DNA of 64,000 nucleotides, from the NCBI GenBank assembly GCA_037039925.1, contig JAXRKP010002062.1, forward strand, positions 1 to 64,000, written 5' to 3'. The notes beneath the pieces were generated by a model. It was not told the origin of the DNA. It made no database searches and saw only the letters and a list, made by a program, of their open reading frames with translations. This stretch comes from Doris montereyensis (taxonomy: Eukaryota > Mollusca > Gastropoda > Nudibranchia > Dorididae). Every line of letters starts with the position of its first letter. Positions within the stretch are counted from its first letter, which is position 1. Below are positions 1 to 13,855 of the stretch, in pieces. The position numbers were made by a program, and so were the translations under genes.

Positions 1-150
1 GGAAATTTTAAACATAGGAGAAATGATGCAGCCAAAAGACAACAAATTTCAGCATTTTAATTGTTTGGTCATGCTATAATATGGATTAACTGTGGGTGAT
101 GAAAAATGATACTCTAACTCTTTTTCTTAACTTCGTGTGAAGTGAGAACT
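1..150. other. AT-rich single-copy flank of the satellite
   Basis: This short AT-rich stretch has no coding signal that I recognise. Octamer repeats begin within the last bases (CCATGGCTCCATCGCTCTG around 159-177), so the left edge of the satellite lies near 150. It is too short to say what it belongs to. Confidence 0.6.
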
Positions 151-2340
151 AACTGTCCCATGGCTCCATCGCTCTGTCACTCCATCGCTCCAATGCTCCA
201 TAGTTACATCGTCTGTCAAGCTCATCACTCACCTCTCAATCGCTTTCATCACTTCCTCTTTTATTTAGTTCCATTAGTTGTTCCATCGCTCTTTCGCTCA
301 ATCGTTCCATCACGCTTTCAGTCAATCGTTCCACTGTTCTTTCTTTCCATCGCACCATCGCTCCATGGGTCAATCGCTCCTTTGCTCAATCGCTCAATCG
401 CTCCTTTGCTTCATCGCTCCATCGCTCGAGCGCTCCATTGCCCAATCGTTATATCGCTCGATCGCTCCATACTCACTCGCTACATCGCTTCATCCTCCAT
501 CGCTCCGTCCCTCCATCGCTCCATCGATCGATTGTTCCCTTGCTCAATCATCTGCTCCAGCTCCATCACTCTATCGCTCCATTGCTCCACCTCTCCATCG
601 CTCTATCGTTCCACCGCTCAATCGCCCGATGAGCTCCATCGCTCCAACACTCCATCGCTTCATCGCTCCAATCGTCTCCATCGCTCAATCGCTCAATGTT
701 CCATCGCTTCATCGCTTTATCCTTCCATCGCTCCATCGTTGCATCGCTGCATCGCTCCATGCTCTATCGCTACATCGCTCCATCGCGCATCGCTACATCG
801 CTCCATCGCTCTTACTGCTCCATCGCTCAATAGCTCAATCGCTCAGTTGTTCCATCGCCCGATCGCTCCATCACAACATCACTACATCGCTCCATCGCTC
901 CATTGCTCCATCGGATCCATCGCTTCATCAGTCGATCGCTCCTTTGCGCAGTCATCAATCCTTCATCACTCCATCGCTTCATCGCTTTCATCACTCATCA
1001 TCCATCGCTACACCTTCCATCGCTCCATCGCTCCATCGTTCCATCACTCAATCTCCCCATGGTTACATCGCACCATCGCTCCATCGCTCTAACGCTTGAT
1101 CGCTCCATCGTTTCATTACTCCATCGCTCCATTGCTCCATCGCTCCATCGCTCCATCGCTCCATCGCTCAATCGTTCCATCACTCAATCGCTCCATCGCT
1201 CCATCGTTTATCGCTCCATCGCTCCATCGCTCCATCGTTCCATTGCTCCATCACTCCATCGCTCAATTGTCTATTGCCCCATAGGTATGCTCCATTTCCT
1301 CGCCGCTCCACCTCTCAATCGCTTCATCCACTTCATCGCTCCCCTCGTTATTTCGTTCCAGTAATGGTTCCATCGGTCTTTCGCTCAATCATTCCATTAC
1401 TCTTTCAGTCCAACGTTCTTTCTTTCCATCGCTTCATCGCTCCATGGGTCCATCAACTCCTTTGCTCAATCGCTCGATCGTTTCATCGCTCAATCGCTCC
1501 AACTAACTCCATCGCTCCATTGTTTGGTCGTTATATCGCTCAATCGCTCCATAGTTCCGTCGCTACAACGCTTCATCCCTCCATCGCTCCACCTTCAATC
1601 GCTCCATCGCTGCATCGTTCCACCGCTCAATCGCCCCATCGGTACATCACCATCGCTCCACGCATTCAACGTTTGATCGCCCATCGATCCATTACTCCAT
1701 CGCTCCACCACTCCATCGCTCGATCGCCTACATCACTCCATCGCTCAATCGCTCCCTCACTCCATCGCTCCATCGCTTAATCGCTCCATCGCTCAATCGC
1801 TCCATCGCTCCATCGCTCATCGTTCCATGGCTCCATTGCTCCATAGTTACATCTTTCCAGCCATTCCATCGCTCCATTCCTCCTTTTGCTCCATCGCTCC
1901 ATCACTCCAATCGTTTAATCGCTTCATGGCTTCATCAGTTCATCACTTCGGCCGCGTCACCTCTCAATCGCTTCATCACTTCATTGCTCCCTCGTTATTT
2001 CGTTAGTCCATCGTTCCACCGCTCTTTCGCTCAATCGTTCAATCACTCTTTCAGTCAATCGTTCCACCGTTCTTTCTTTCAATCGCTCCATCGCTCCATC
2101 GGCTCCATCGCTCCATCGCACCATCGCTCAGTTGTTCAATCGCTCCATTGTTCAATCGCTCCATTGGTCCATCGCTTCATCGCTCCATCACAACATCCCT
2201 CCATCGCTCAATCGCTCCATCGCTCCATTGCTCTATTGCTCCATCGCTCCATTGCTCACTCACTCCATCGCTCTATCGCTACATTGCTCAAGTGCTCCAT
2301 TGCTCCATCGCTTAATCGCTCCATCGCTCTATCGCTCCAT

Positions 2341-3018
2341 GGCTACCTTCCTACCTCTTCTTACCTTCCTGCCCCTTCCTACAGCTTCCTACCGCTTTTA
2401 CCGCTTTTAACCGCTTTTAACCGCTTTCAACCGCTTTTTACTGCTTTTACCGGTTTTAACCGCATTTAACCGCTTTAAAACTCTATAAACTCCTTTTAAC
2501 CGCTTTTGAACCAGCTTTCTACCGCTTCTAACGCTTTTACCGCTTTTACCGCTTCCATCCGCTTACAATCGCTATTTACAGCTTTCTACCGGTTTTAACT
2601 GCTTTAACTGCTTTGAACCGCATTAAATCGCTTTTAACTCGTTTTTGAAGCGCTTTTTCCGCTTCCTAGCCCTTTTTACAGCTTCCTACCCTTCCTACCA
2701 GCTTCCACCGCTTTACTGCTTTTTAAAGCTTGTAACCGGTTAGAACCGCTTTTAATACACCTCAAACCGCTTTACACCGCTTTTAACCGCTTGTTTTCGG
2801 CTTCCTACTGCTTTTTCTTACCATTTTTTTACGGCTTTTTTATGGCTTCCATCCGCTTCCTACCGCTGATTACTGCTTCCGCCGCCTTTTGCCGCTTCCA
2901 TCCGGCTTTTTCCGTCTCCATCCGCCTTCTACCGCTTTTTTACCTTTACTACCGCTTCCATCCGCTTCCATTCGCTTCAATCCGCTTTCTACCTCTTTCT
3001 ATCTCTTTTTTACCTCTT
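2341..3018 (+). repeat. 10-11 bp repeat block 1
   Basis: This is a block of degenerate ACCGCTTTTA and TTCCATCCGC decamers. It is entered through CTACCTTCCTACC and left through CTACCTCTTTTCATCACTC. It contains the TTTTAACCGGTTTTAACCGC form, which recurs in later blocks. Confidence 0.85.
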
Positions 3019-3769
3019 TTCATCACTCAATCGCTCAATCGTTCCATCACTCCGTTGCTCCCATCACTCAATCGCTCCATTGCTCATTCGCTCCATTGCT
3101 TCATCGGCCCATCGCTCTATCGCCCCATGGTTACATCGCTCAATCGCTCCATCGCTCAATTGCTCCATTGCCCCATAGTTACATCGCTCCATCATTCCAT
3201 CACTCCATTCCTCCATTGCTCCATTGCTCCCATTGCTCCATTGCTCCATTGCTCAATCACTCAATCGTTTAGTCGCTCCATCGCTCCATCGCTCTATCAC
3301 TCGATCTCTCCATCGCTCCTTCGCTCCATCGCTCAATTGCTCAATCGCTACATCGTTTCATCCCTCCAGCGCTCCATCGCTCCATTGCTGCATTGCTGCA
3401 TCGCTCCATCGCTCTATCGTCCCATCGCTCCATCGCTATATCATTCCATCGTTCCATCGCTCAATCGCCCAATGGTGACGCCGCACCATCGCTCCATCGC
3501 TCCAACGCTTGATCACTCAATCATTCAATCATTCCATCGCTCCATCGCTCCACCGCTCCATCGCTGCATCGCTTCGTCGCTCAATCGCTCCATCGCTTCA
3601 TTGCTCCATTGTTCAATCGCTCAGTTGTTCCATCCCTCCATCGTTCAATCGCTACATTGCTCGTTCGCTCCATCGCTCCATCGCTCCATCACAACATCCC
3701 TCCATCGCTCCATCGCACGATCGCTTCATCGCTCCATCGCTCGCTCGCTCCATCGCTCCATCGCTCCAT

Positions 3770-4290
3770 CGCTTTTAATCGCTTTAAACCGCTTTAAACT
3801 GCTTTTAACCGCTTTTGAACCGTTTTCTACCGCTCCTACGGCTTTTACCGGTTCCATCTGCTTTAACTGCTATTTACCGGTTTTTACCGGTTTAACCGCT
3901 TTTAACTGCTTTAAACCGCATTAAATCGCTTTTAACGCTTTTGAATCGCTTTTTTCCACTTCCAGCTCCTCTTTATACAGCTTCCTACCCTTCCTACAGC
4001 TTCCTACCGCTTTTACTGCTTTTAAAAGCTTTAACCAGTTTGAACCGATTTTAACCGCCTGAAACATCTTTAAACCGCTTTGAATCACATTTGAACCCCT
4101 TTTTCGGTTTCCTACTGCTTTTTCCCGTTTTTTACACGGCTTTTACCGCTTCCATCCGCCTTTTGCCGCTTCCATCCGTCTTTTGCCGCTTCCGTCCAAT
4201 TTCTACCGCTTTTTTAGCCTTACTACCGCTTCCATCCGTTTCCATTCGCTTCCATCCGCTTTCGACTTCTTTTCTATCTCGTTCTACCTC
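3770..4290 (+). repeat. 10-11 bp repeat block 2
   Basis: This decamer block starts directly from the octamer array (CATCGCTTTTAATCGC), without the usual CTACCTTCCTACC entry. The exit is the common CTACCTCTTCCATC junction. Confidence 0.85.
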
Positions 4291-6829
4291 TTCCATCCCT
4301 CAATCGCTCAATCGCTCCGTTGCTCCATCACTCAATCACCCCCATGGTTACATCGCACCATCGCTCAATGTCCACGCTTGATCGCTCATCATTCATTACT
4401 CCATCGCTCCATCGCTCCATCGCTCCATCGCTCCATCGCTCCACCGCTCCACCGCTCCATCGCTCCATCGCTCCATCGCTCCATCGCTCCATCGCTCCAT
4501 CGCTCCACCGCTTCATCGCTCCATCGCTCCATCGCTCCATTGCCCCATAATTACATCGCTTCAACTTCATTGCTGCACCTCCCAATCGCTTCATCAATTC
4601 ATCGCTCCTCGTTATTTTGTTCCAGTAGTTGTTCCATCGCTCTTTTTGCTCAATCGTTCCATCACTCTTTCAGTCAATCGTTCCACCGTTCTTTCTCCAC
4701 GCTTGATCGCTCCATCGTTTCATTACTTCATCGCTCCATCGCTCCATCGGCTCCCATCGCTCCATCGCTCCATCGCTCCATCGCTCCATCGCTCCGTCGC
4801 TCTTGCTGCACCGCTCCATCACTCCCATCGCTCCATCGCTCCATCGCTCCATCGCCCACCGCTCATCTTTCCATCGCTCCATCGCTCCATTGCCCCATAG
4901 TTACATCCTTCATCGCTTCATCGCTACCTCCCAATCGCTTCATCAATTCATCGCTCCCTCGTTATTTTGTTCAATGGTTGTTCCATCGCTCTTTTGCTCA
5001 ATCGTTCCATCACTCTTTCAGTCAATCGTTCCACCGTTTTTTCTTTCAATGCTCCAACGCTCCTCTCACTCCATCGCTCCATCGCTTCATCGCTCGATCG
5101 TTCAATCACTCCATCGCTTGATCGCTCCATTGCCCCATCGTTATATCGCTCCATAGCTCCATAGATCCATCGCTACATCGATTCATCCCTCCATCGCTCC
5201 GTCCTCCATTGCTCCATTGATCCATCGCATCCTTTGCTCAATCGCTCAATCACTCAATCATTCAATCGCTCCACCTTCCATTGCTCCATCGCTCCATCGT
5301 TCCATCGCTCAATCGCAATGTTTACATCGCGACCATCGCTTCATCGCACAAACGCTTGATTGCTCCATGGTTCCATTACTCCATCGCTCCACCGCTCCAT
5401 CGCTCCATCGCTCCATCGCTTCCATCGCTCCATCGCTCTCTCGCTCCATCACCTCCATCGCTCAATCTTTATCGCTCAATCGCTCCATCGCTCCATCGTT
5501 CCATCGCTACATCGTCCATCGTTCCATCGCCTTCATTGCCCCATAGTTACGTCGCTCCCATCATTCCATCGCTCCATTCCTCCTTTGCGCCATCGCTCCA
5601 TATCACATCGTTTTGATCGCTTCATCGCTCAATCGCTTCATCGCTTCATGGCTTCATCGCTGCACCTCTCAATCGCTTCATCAATTCATCGCCCTCATTA
5701 TTTCGCTCCATTAGTCCATCGCTCTTTCGCTCAACCGTTCCATCACTCTTTCAGTCAGTTGTTCCACCGCTCTTTCTTTCAATCGCTCCCTCGCTCCATC
5801 GCTCCATCGCTCCATCGCTCTATCGCTCCATCACTCCGTCGCTCCATCGCTTCATCACTCAATCGTTCCATCGCTGCAACATCGCTGCATCGCTCCATCC
5901 ACCTCTATCGCTCCATCGCTCCATCGCTCCATCGTTCATCGCCCATCGCAATCAACCCATGGTTACACCACACCATCGCTCCATCGCTGCAACGCTTGAT
6001 CGCTCCATCGTTCAATCACTCCAATCGCTCCACCATTCCATCGCTCCATTGCTCCATCGCTCAATCGTTCCATCGCTCTATCGCTCCATCGCTCAATCGC
6101 TCAGTTGTTCCATCGCTCCATCGTTCAATCGTTATATTGCACCATCGCTCCATCGCTCCATCGCTCCATCATCACTCAATCCTCATTATTTCGTTCCATT
6201 AGTCCATCGTTCTTTCGCTCAAGCTGTTCCATCACTCTTTCATCGTCAGTTGTTCCACCGTTCTTTCTTTCAATCACTCAATCGCTCCATCGCTCCCTCG
6301 CTCCATCGCTGTATCGCTCCATCGCTCCATCGTCATCGCTTGGTTACATCCACTCAATCGTTCCATCGCTACCTCGCTGCATCGCTCCACCACCCGCTTT
6401 TTACCTATCGCTCCATCGCTCCATCGTTTTTTACTCCATTACCGTTCATCGCGCAATCAACCGCTTTTTGGTTCGCTTCCACACCATCGCTCCATCGCTC
6501 CAACGCAACATCGCTCCATCGTTCAATCATCGCTCCATCGCTCCACCATTCCATCGCTCCATTGCTCCATCGTCAATCAATCGTTCCATCGCTCCATCGC
6601 TCCATCACTCAATCGCTCAGTTGTTCCATCGCTCCATCGTTCCATCGCTCCACCGCCTCCATCGCGCCATCCTCCATCGTTCCATCGCTCCACTTCATTG
6701 CTCCATCACAACATCCCTCCATTTCTCCATCGCACCATCAATCACTCCATCGCTCCATCGCTACGTTCCATCAGCTCCATCGCTCCATCGCTTAATCGCT
6801 CCATAGCTCCATGGTTTCTCCACGTTACT

Positions 6830-7040
6830 GCATTGCTCGCTTTATCCGCTTTCAACCACTTTTTCGCTTTTTACCGGTTTTAACCGCATCGCTTGAACCG
6901 CTTTCTGCTTACTGTTTTTTACTGCTTTTTACAGCTTTTTTGCTTCCATCCGCTCTATCGCTACCGCTTTTTTTAGCGCTTCCTACCCCTTTCCGCTCCA
7001 TATTCTACCTTCCTACCCTCTTCCTACCCATTCCTTCGTC
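6830..7040 (+). repeat. 10-11 bp repeat block 3 (degenerate)
   Basis: This is a short and rather scrambled decamer block (CTTTTTACCGGTTTTAACCG). It is followed at 7,040-7,430 by unusually corrupted octamers, so this part of the array looks older or less homogenised. Confidence 0.7.
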
Positions 7041-7434
7041 CCATCGCTTCGATCCTCCATCATCGCTCCATCGCTCCATCGCTACCTTCGCTTCATTGCC
7101 CATCGCTCCATCCCTAATCGCTCCCGCTTCGCTCCATCCTCTTTGCCCCATCGCTCCATCGCTCCATCGCACCATCGCTTGTTCCATCGCTCCATCGTTC
7201 AATCGTTTTCCACCGCTTCATTCCATCACAACATCTCTCCATTTCCATCGCACGACCGCTTTCGTTCCATCGTCTACGGCTCCATCGCAACATACTGTTT
7301 TCGTTCAATCGCTCCACAGCCATTCCCATCGCTCCACCGCTTCCGATCGCTCCATTGCTCTACATCGCTTTTCAATCACCTATTGCTTTTATTGCTTAAT
7401 TGCTCCATTGCCCATCTTCCATCGCTCCAAACTA

Positions 7435-8110
7435 CCTTCCTACCTCTTCCCTACCGCTTCCTACCCTTCCTACATCCTACCGCTTTTATCGTTCTTTAAT
7501 CCTTTAACCGCTCAATCGCTTTTTTACCGCTTTTATACCGGTTTTAATCGCTTTATCCGCTTCTTTGCTCCACGCGCTCCATCCCTTCCAACGCTTCGCT
7601 TTTACCGCTATTGCTTTACCGCTTCCATCCGGTTTGAACCGCTCCATTTACCGCTTTTTAACGGTTTTAACCGCTTTTAACTGCATTTAAACCACATATA
7701 ATCGCTTTTAACCGCTTATGAACCGCTTTTTTCCGCTTCCTAGCCCTTTTACAGCTTTCTCCACGCTCCTTCCTACAGCTTCCTACCGCTTTTTACTGCT
7801 TTTTAAAAGCTTTTAACCGGTTTGAACCGCTTTTAACCGCCTGAAACATCTTTAAACCGCTTTTGAATCGCATTTGAATCGGTTTCCTACTGCTTTTTAC
7901 CGTTTTTTACGGCTTTTTTTACCGCTTCCATCCGCTTCCTACCGCTTCCTACCGCTTTTACCACTTCCATCCGCCTTTTTACCGCTTCCATCCGTCTTTT
8001 GTCCGCTTCTGTCCGCTTTCTACAGCTTTTTGGCATGGCTACCACTTCCTCCTCCGTTTCCATTCGCTTCCATCCGCTTTCTACTTCTTTCTATCTCTTT
8101 CTACCTTTTT
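7435..8110 (+). repeat. 10-11 bp repeat block 4
   Basis: A full-length decamer block with the standard internal order: CTACCTTCCTACC entry, TTTTAACCGG region, CGGTTTCCTACTGC region, then TTCCATCCGC units and the CTCTTTCTACC exit. Confidence 0.85.
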
Positions 8111-8534
8111 CCATATTCAATCGCACAATCGCTCCATCGCTCCGTTGCTCCATCACCAATCACCCCATGGTTACATCGCACCATCGCTCAATCGCTCCAC
8201 GCTTGATCGCTCCATCGTTTCAGTACTCCATCGCTCCATCGCTCCATCGCTCCATCGCTCCATCGCTCCATCGCCCCATTGCTCGATCGCTCCATCGCTT
8301 CATCGCTCCATTGCTCCATAGTTACATCGCTCCATCGCTTCATCGCTCCATCGTTCAATCGCTCAGTTGTTCCATCCTCCATCGTTCAATCGCTACATTG
8401 TTCCTTCGTTCCATCGCTCCATCGCTCCATCGCTCCATCACAACATCCCTCCATCTCTCCATCGCACAATCGCTCCATCGCTCCATCGCTCCATCGCTCC
8501 ATCGCTTCATCGCTCCATCGTTCAATCGCTCCAT

Positions 8535-9030
8535 CGTTTTCAACCGCTTTAAACCTCTTTAAACTGCTTTTAACTGCTTTTCAACCGATTTCTAGCGCTT
8601 CCTACCGCTTTTTACCGCTTCCATTCGCTTTCAACCGCTATTTACCGGTTTTTACCGGTTTTTTCACGGCTTTAACTGCTTTACATATAATCCCTTTTAG
8701 CCGCTTTTGAACCGCTTTTTCCGCTTCTTAGCCTTTTACAGCTTGCTACCCCCTCCTACTTCCTACCGCTTTTTACTGCTTTTAAAAGCTGATAACCGGT
8801 TTGAACCGATTTTAACGCCTGAAACATGTTTAAACGGCTTTGGATCGCATTTAAACCGCTTTTTTTCGGCTTCCTACCGTTTTTTACGGCTTTTTTACCA
8901 CTTCCATCCGCCTTTTGCCGCTTCCGTCCGCTTTCTACCGCTTTGTGGCCGTACTACCGCTTCCATCCGTTTCCATTCGCTTCAATCCGCTTTTTACTTC
9001 TTTCTATCTCTTTCTCACCTCTTTCCCTCA
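8535..9030 (+). repeat. 10-11 bp repeat block 5
   Basis: Entered directly from octamers (CATCGTTTTCAACCGC) and left through CTCACCTCTTTCCCTCAC. The internal order matches block 4, although the start is truncated. Confidence 0.85.
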
Positions 9031-10724
9031 CTCAATCGCTCAATCGCTCCATCGCTCCGTTGCTCCATCACTCAAGCACCCTATGGTTACATCGCACCAT
9101 CGCTCAATCGCTCCACGCTTGATCGCTCCATCGTTTCATTACTCCATCGCTCCATCGCTCCATCGCTCCATCGCTCTATTGCCCCATAGTTACATCGCTC
9201 CCATCGCTTCATCGCTCCACCTCCCAATCGCTTCATTACTTCATCGCTCCTCGTTATTTCGTTCCATTAGTTGTTCCATCGCTCTTTCGCTCAATCGTTC
9301 CATCACTCTTTCAGTCAATCGTTCCACCGTTCTTTCTTTCAATCGCTCCATCGCTCCATCGCTCCATCGCTCCATCGCTCCATCGCTCCATCGTTCAATC
9401 ACTACATCGCTCGATCGCTTCATTGCCCCATCGTTATATCGCTTATTCGCTTCATAGATCCATCGCTACATCGATTCATCCCTCCATCGCTCTGTTCCTC
9501 CATCGCTCCATTGATCCATCGCTCAATCGCTCCATCTCTCGATCGCTCCATCGCTCAATCGCCCCATGGTTACATTGCACCATTGCTTCATCGCTCCAAC
9601 GCTTAATCGCAATATCATTACATTACTCCATCGCCTCGTAGCTCCATCGCTCCATCGCCTCATCACCCATCACTCCCTCGCTCCCATCGCTTCATCGCTC
9701 CATCCCTCAATCGCTCCAACTCTCCATCGCTCCATCGCTCCATCGCTCCATCGCTCCATTACCCCATAGTTACATCCCTCCATCATTCCATCGCTCCATT
9801 CCTCAAATTGCTCCATCGCTCCATCACTCAATCGTTTAATTGCTTTATCGCTCCATCGCTCCATCGCTTCATCGCTCCACCTCTCAATCGCTTCATCACT
9901 TCATCGTCCCCTCAATATTCGTTCCATTAGTCCATCGTTCCATCGCTCTTTCGCTGAATCGTTCCATCACTCTTTCAGTCAATCAGTCCATCGTTCTTTC
10001 TTTCAATCGCTCATTCGCTCAATCGCTCCATCGCACCATAGCTCAGTTGTTCAATCGCTCCATCGTTCCTTCGCTCAATCACTCAATCGCTCCATCGCCC
10101 CGTCGCTTCATCCCGCAATCGCTCCATCCCTCCATCGCTGCATCGCTGCATCCTCATCGTTCTATCGCTCCATCACTCCATCGCTCCATCGCTCCATCGT
10201 TCCATCGTTCAATCCCCCCATGGTTACACCGCACCATCGCTCCATCGCTCCAACGGTTGATCACTCAGCGTTCAATCCCTCAATCGCTCAATCCCCTCTA
10301 TCGCTCCATCGTTCCATTGCTCTGTCGCTCAGTTCAATCGCTACATTGCTCCATGGCTCCATCGTTCCATCGCTCCATCGCTCTATCACAACATTCCTCA
10401 ATCGCTCCATCGCTTGATCGCTCCATCGCTCCATCGCTTCATCGCTCCATCGCTCCATCGCTCCATCGCTGCATCGCACCATCGGTCAGTTGTTCCATCC
10501 ATCCATCGTTCAATCGCTCCATTGCTCCATCGCTCGATCGCTCCATCACAACATCCCTCCATCGCTCCATCGCACGATAGCTCCATCACTCCATCGCTCC
10601 AACGCACCATCGCTCCATTGCTCCGTTGCTCAATTGCTCCATCGCTCAATTGCTCAATCACTCCATCGCTCCATCGTTACATTGCTCAATTGCTCCATTG
10701 CTCCATCGCTTAATCGCTCCATTG

Positions 10725-11000
10725 TAACCGGTTTGAACCGCTTTTAACCGCCTGAAACCGCTTTAAACCGCTTTTAACCGCATTTGAACCACTTATTTTC
10801 GGCTTCTTACTGCTTTTTACCGTTTTTTACGGCTTTTTTACGGCTTCCATCCGCTTCCTACCGCCTGTTACCACTTCGATTCGGCTTTTGCCGCTTCCAT
10901 TCGCTTTCTACCGCTTTTTACCCACTACCGCTTCCATCCGCTTCCATTCGCTTCCATCCGCTTTCTACTTCTTTCTATCTCTTTCAACCTCTTTCCATCA
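10725..11000 (+). repeat. 10-11 bp repeat block 6 (short)
   Basis: This block contains only the second half of the usual order, from TTGTAACCGGTTTGAACCGC to the CTCTTTCCATCACTC exit, so it looks like a deletion derivative. Confidence 0.85.
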
Positions 11001-11489
11001 CTCAATCGCTCAATCGCTCCATCGCTCCGTTGCTCCATCACTCAATCGCCCCATGGTTAAATCGCACCATCGCTCCATCGCTCCAACGCTTGATCGCTCA
11101 ATCGTTTCATTACTCCATCACTCCATCGCTTCATCGATCCATCTCTCAATTGCTTCATCACTTAATCGCTCCTCGTTATTTCGTTCCATTAGTCGTTCCA
11201 TCGTTCTTTCGATGAATCGTTCCATCACTCTTTGAATCAATAGTTCCAACATTCTTTCTATCCATCGTTTCATCGCTCCATGGGTCCATCGTTCCTTTGC
11301 TCAAGCGCTCAATCGCTCCATCGCTCCATCGGTCGATCCCTCATGCCAGCGTTATATCGCTCCATCACTTCATAGCTCCATCACTACATCGATTCATCCT
11401 CCATCGCTCTGTCCCTCCATAGCTCCATTGATCCATCGCTCCATTGCTCCATCGTTTAATCGCTCCATTGCTCCATCGGTCCATGGCTC

Positions 11490-12035
11490 ACCTTCCTACC
11501 TCTTGTTACCCCTTCCTACCCCTTCCTACAGCGCCTACCGCTTTACCGCTTTTAACCGGTTTTAACCGCTTTTAACCGCTTTCAACCGCTTTCTACGGGT
11601 TTTTACCGGTTTGAACCGCTTTTTTACCGCTTCCATCCGCTTTCAACCGCTATTTACGATTTTTACTGGTTTTACCCCATTTAACTGCTTTCAACAGCAT
11701 TAAATTGTTTTTAACCGATTTTGAACCGCTTTTTCCGCTTCCTAGCCTTTTTTACAGCTTCCTACCCTTCTTACAGCTTCCTACCGCTTTTTATTCCTTT
11801 TTAAACCTTGTAACCGGTTTGAACCGCTTTTAACCGCCTAAAACCGCTTTCAACCGCTTGAATCGCATTTAAACCGCTTATTTTCGGCTGCCTACTGCCT
11901 TTTGCCGCTTCCATCCGGCTCAATGCCGCTTCCATTCGCATTCTACCGCTTTACCCTTATTACCGCTTCCATCCGCTTCCATTCGCTTCCATCCGCTTTC
12001 TATTTCTTTGTATCTCTTTCTACCTCTTTCCATTA
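11490..12035 (+). repeat. 10-11 bp repeat block 7
   Basis: A complete block from the CACCTTCCTACCTC entry to the CTACCTCTTTCCATTAC exit. Confidence 0.85.
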
Positions 12036-13289
12036 CTCAATCGCTCAATCGCTCCATCGCTACGTTGGTCCATCACTGAATCGCCCCATGGTTACATCGC
12101 ACCATCGCTCCATCGCTCCAACGCTTGATCGCTCAATCGTTTCATTACTCCATCGCCCCATCGCTCCATTGCTTCTATAGTTACATTACTCCATCGCTTC
12201 ATCGATCCACCTCTCAATCGCTTCATCACTTAATCGCTCCTTCGTTATTTCGTTCCATTAGTCGTTCCATCGTTCTTTCGCTGAATCGTTCCATCACTCT
12301 TTCAGTCAATCGTTCCACCATTTTTTCTATCCATCGCTCCATCGCTCCATGGATCCATCGCTCCTGTGCTCAATCGCTCATTCGCTCCAGCACTCCATCG
12401 GTCGATCACTCCATTGTGCCAGCGTTATATCGCTCAATCGCTTCATAGCTCCATCGCTACATCGATTCATTCCTCCATCGCTCTGTCCCTCCATCGCTCC
12501 ATTGATCCATCGCTCCATTGCTCAATCGCTCAATCGCTCCATCACTCCATTGCTCCATCGCTCAACCTCTCCATCGCTCCATCGCTCAATCGCCCCATGG
12601 TTACATCGCACCATCGCTTCATCGCTCCAACGCTTGATCGTTCCATCATTCCATTACTCAATCGCTCCATAGCTCCATCGCTAAATCGCTCCATCACTCC
12701 ATCGCTCCATCGCTCCCTCACTCCATCGCTTCATCGCTCGATCCCTCCATCGCTCCACCGCTCCATCGCTCCATCGCTCTATCGCTCCACCGCTCCTTCG
12801 CTCCACTGCCCCATAGTTACATCATTCCATCGCTCAATCGCTTAGTTGTTCGATCGCTCCATCGGTCAATTGCTACATTGCTCAATCGCTCCATCGCTTC
12901 AACGCTCCATCGCTCCATCGCTCCATCGCTCCATCGCTCCATCGCTCTATCGCTCCATCGCTCCATCGCTCCATCGCTCTATCGCTCCATCGCTCCATCG
13001 CTCCATCGCTCAATCGCTCCATCGCACCATCGCTCAGTTGTTCGATCAATTCATCATTCAATCACTCCATTGCTCCATCGCTCCATCGCTCCATCACAAC
13101 ATCCTCCATCGCTCCATCGCACGATCGCTCCATCGCTGCATCGCTCCAACGCTCAATCGCTCCATTGCTCCATTGCTCTATTGCTCCATCGCTCCATTGC
13201 TCAATCACTCCATCGCTCCATCGCTACATTGCTCAATTGCTCCATTGCTCCATCGCTTAATCATTCCATTGCTCTACCGGTCCATGGCT

Positions 13290-13855
13290 ACCTTCCTACC
13301 TCTTGTTACCCTTCCTACCCCTTCCTACAGCGTCCTACCGCTTTTACCGCTTTTAACCGGTTTTAACCGCTTTTAATCGCATTCAACCGCTTTTACCGCT
13401 TTTACCGGTTTTAACAGCTTTTTTAAACCGATTAAAACGCTTTTTGGAACCGCTTTCTACCGCTTTTCACCGCTTTTTACCGCTGTTTTTACCGCTTTCA
13501 TCCGCTTTCAACCGCTATTTACCGTTTTTACCGGTTTTAACCGCTTATAACTGCTTTCAATGGCATTAATTTGTTTTTAACCACTTTTGAACCGCTTTTT
13601 CCGCTTCCTAGCCCTTTTTACAGCTTCCTACCCCTTCTTACAGGTTCCTACTGCTTTTTACCGTTTTACGGCTTTTACGGCTTCCATCCGCTTCCTACCG
13701 TTTTTACCACTTCCATACGCCTTTTGCGCTTCCATCCGGCTTCTGCCGCTTCCATTCGCTTTCTACCGCTTTTTACCCTTACTACCACTTCCATCCGCTT
13801 CCATTTGATTCCATCCGCTTTTACTTCCTTCTTTCTCTTTCTACCTCTTTCCATC
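13290..13855 (+). repeat. 10-11 bp repeat block 8
   Basis: A complete block that closely parallels block 7. The distance between their exits is about 1.8 kb, one of the recurrent spacings in the array. Confidence 0.85.

Noticed and set aside
142..1092. Long plus-strand open frames of HRSIAPSL-type residues as repetitive protein genes
   Set aside because: The octamer has no stops in any frame; overlapping open frames occur on both strands and in all registers, with no start context, codon bias or unique sequence.
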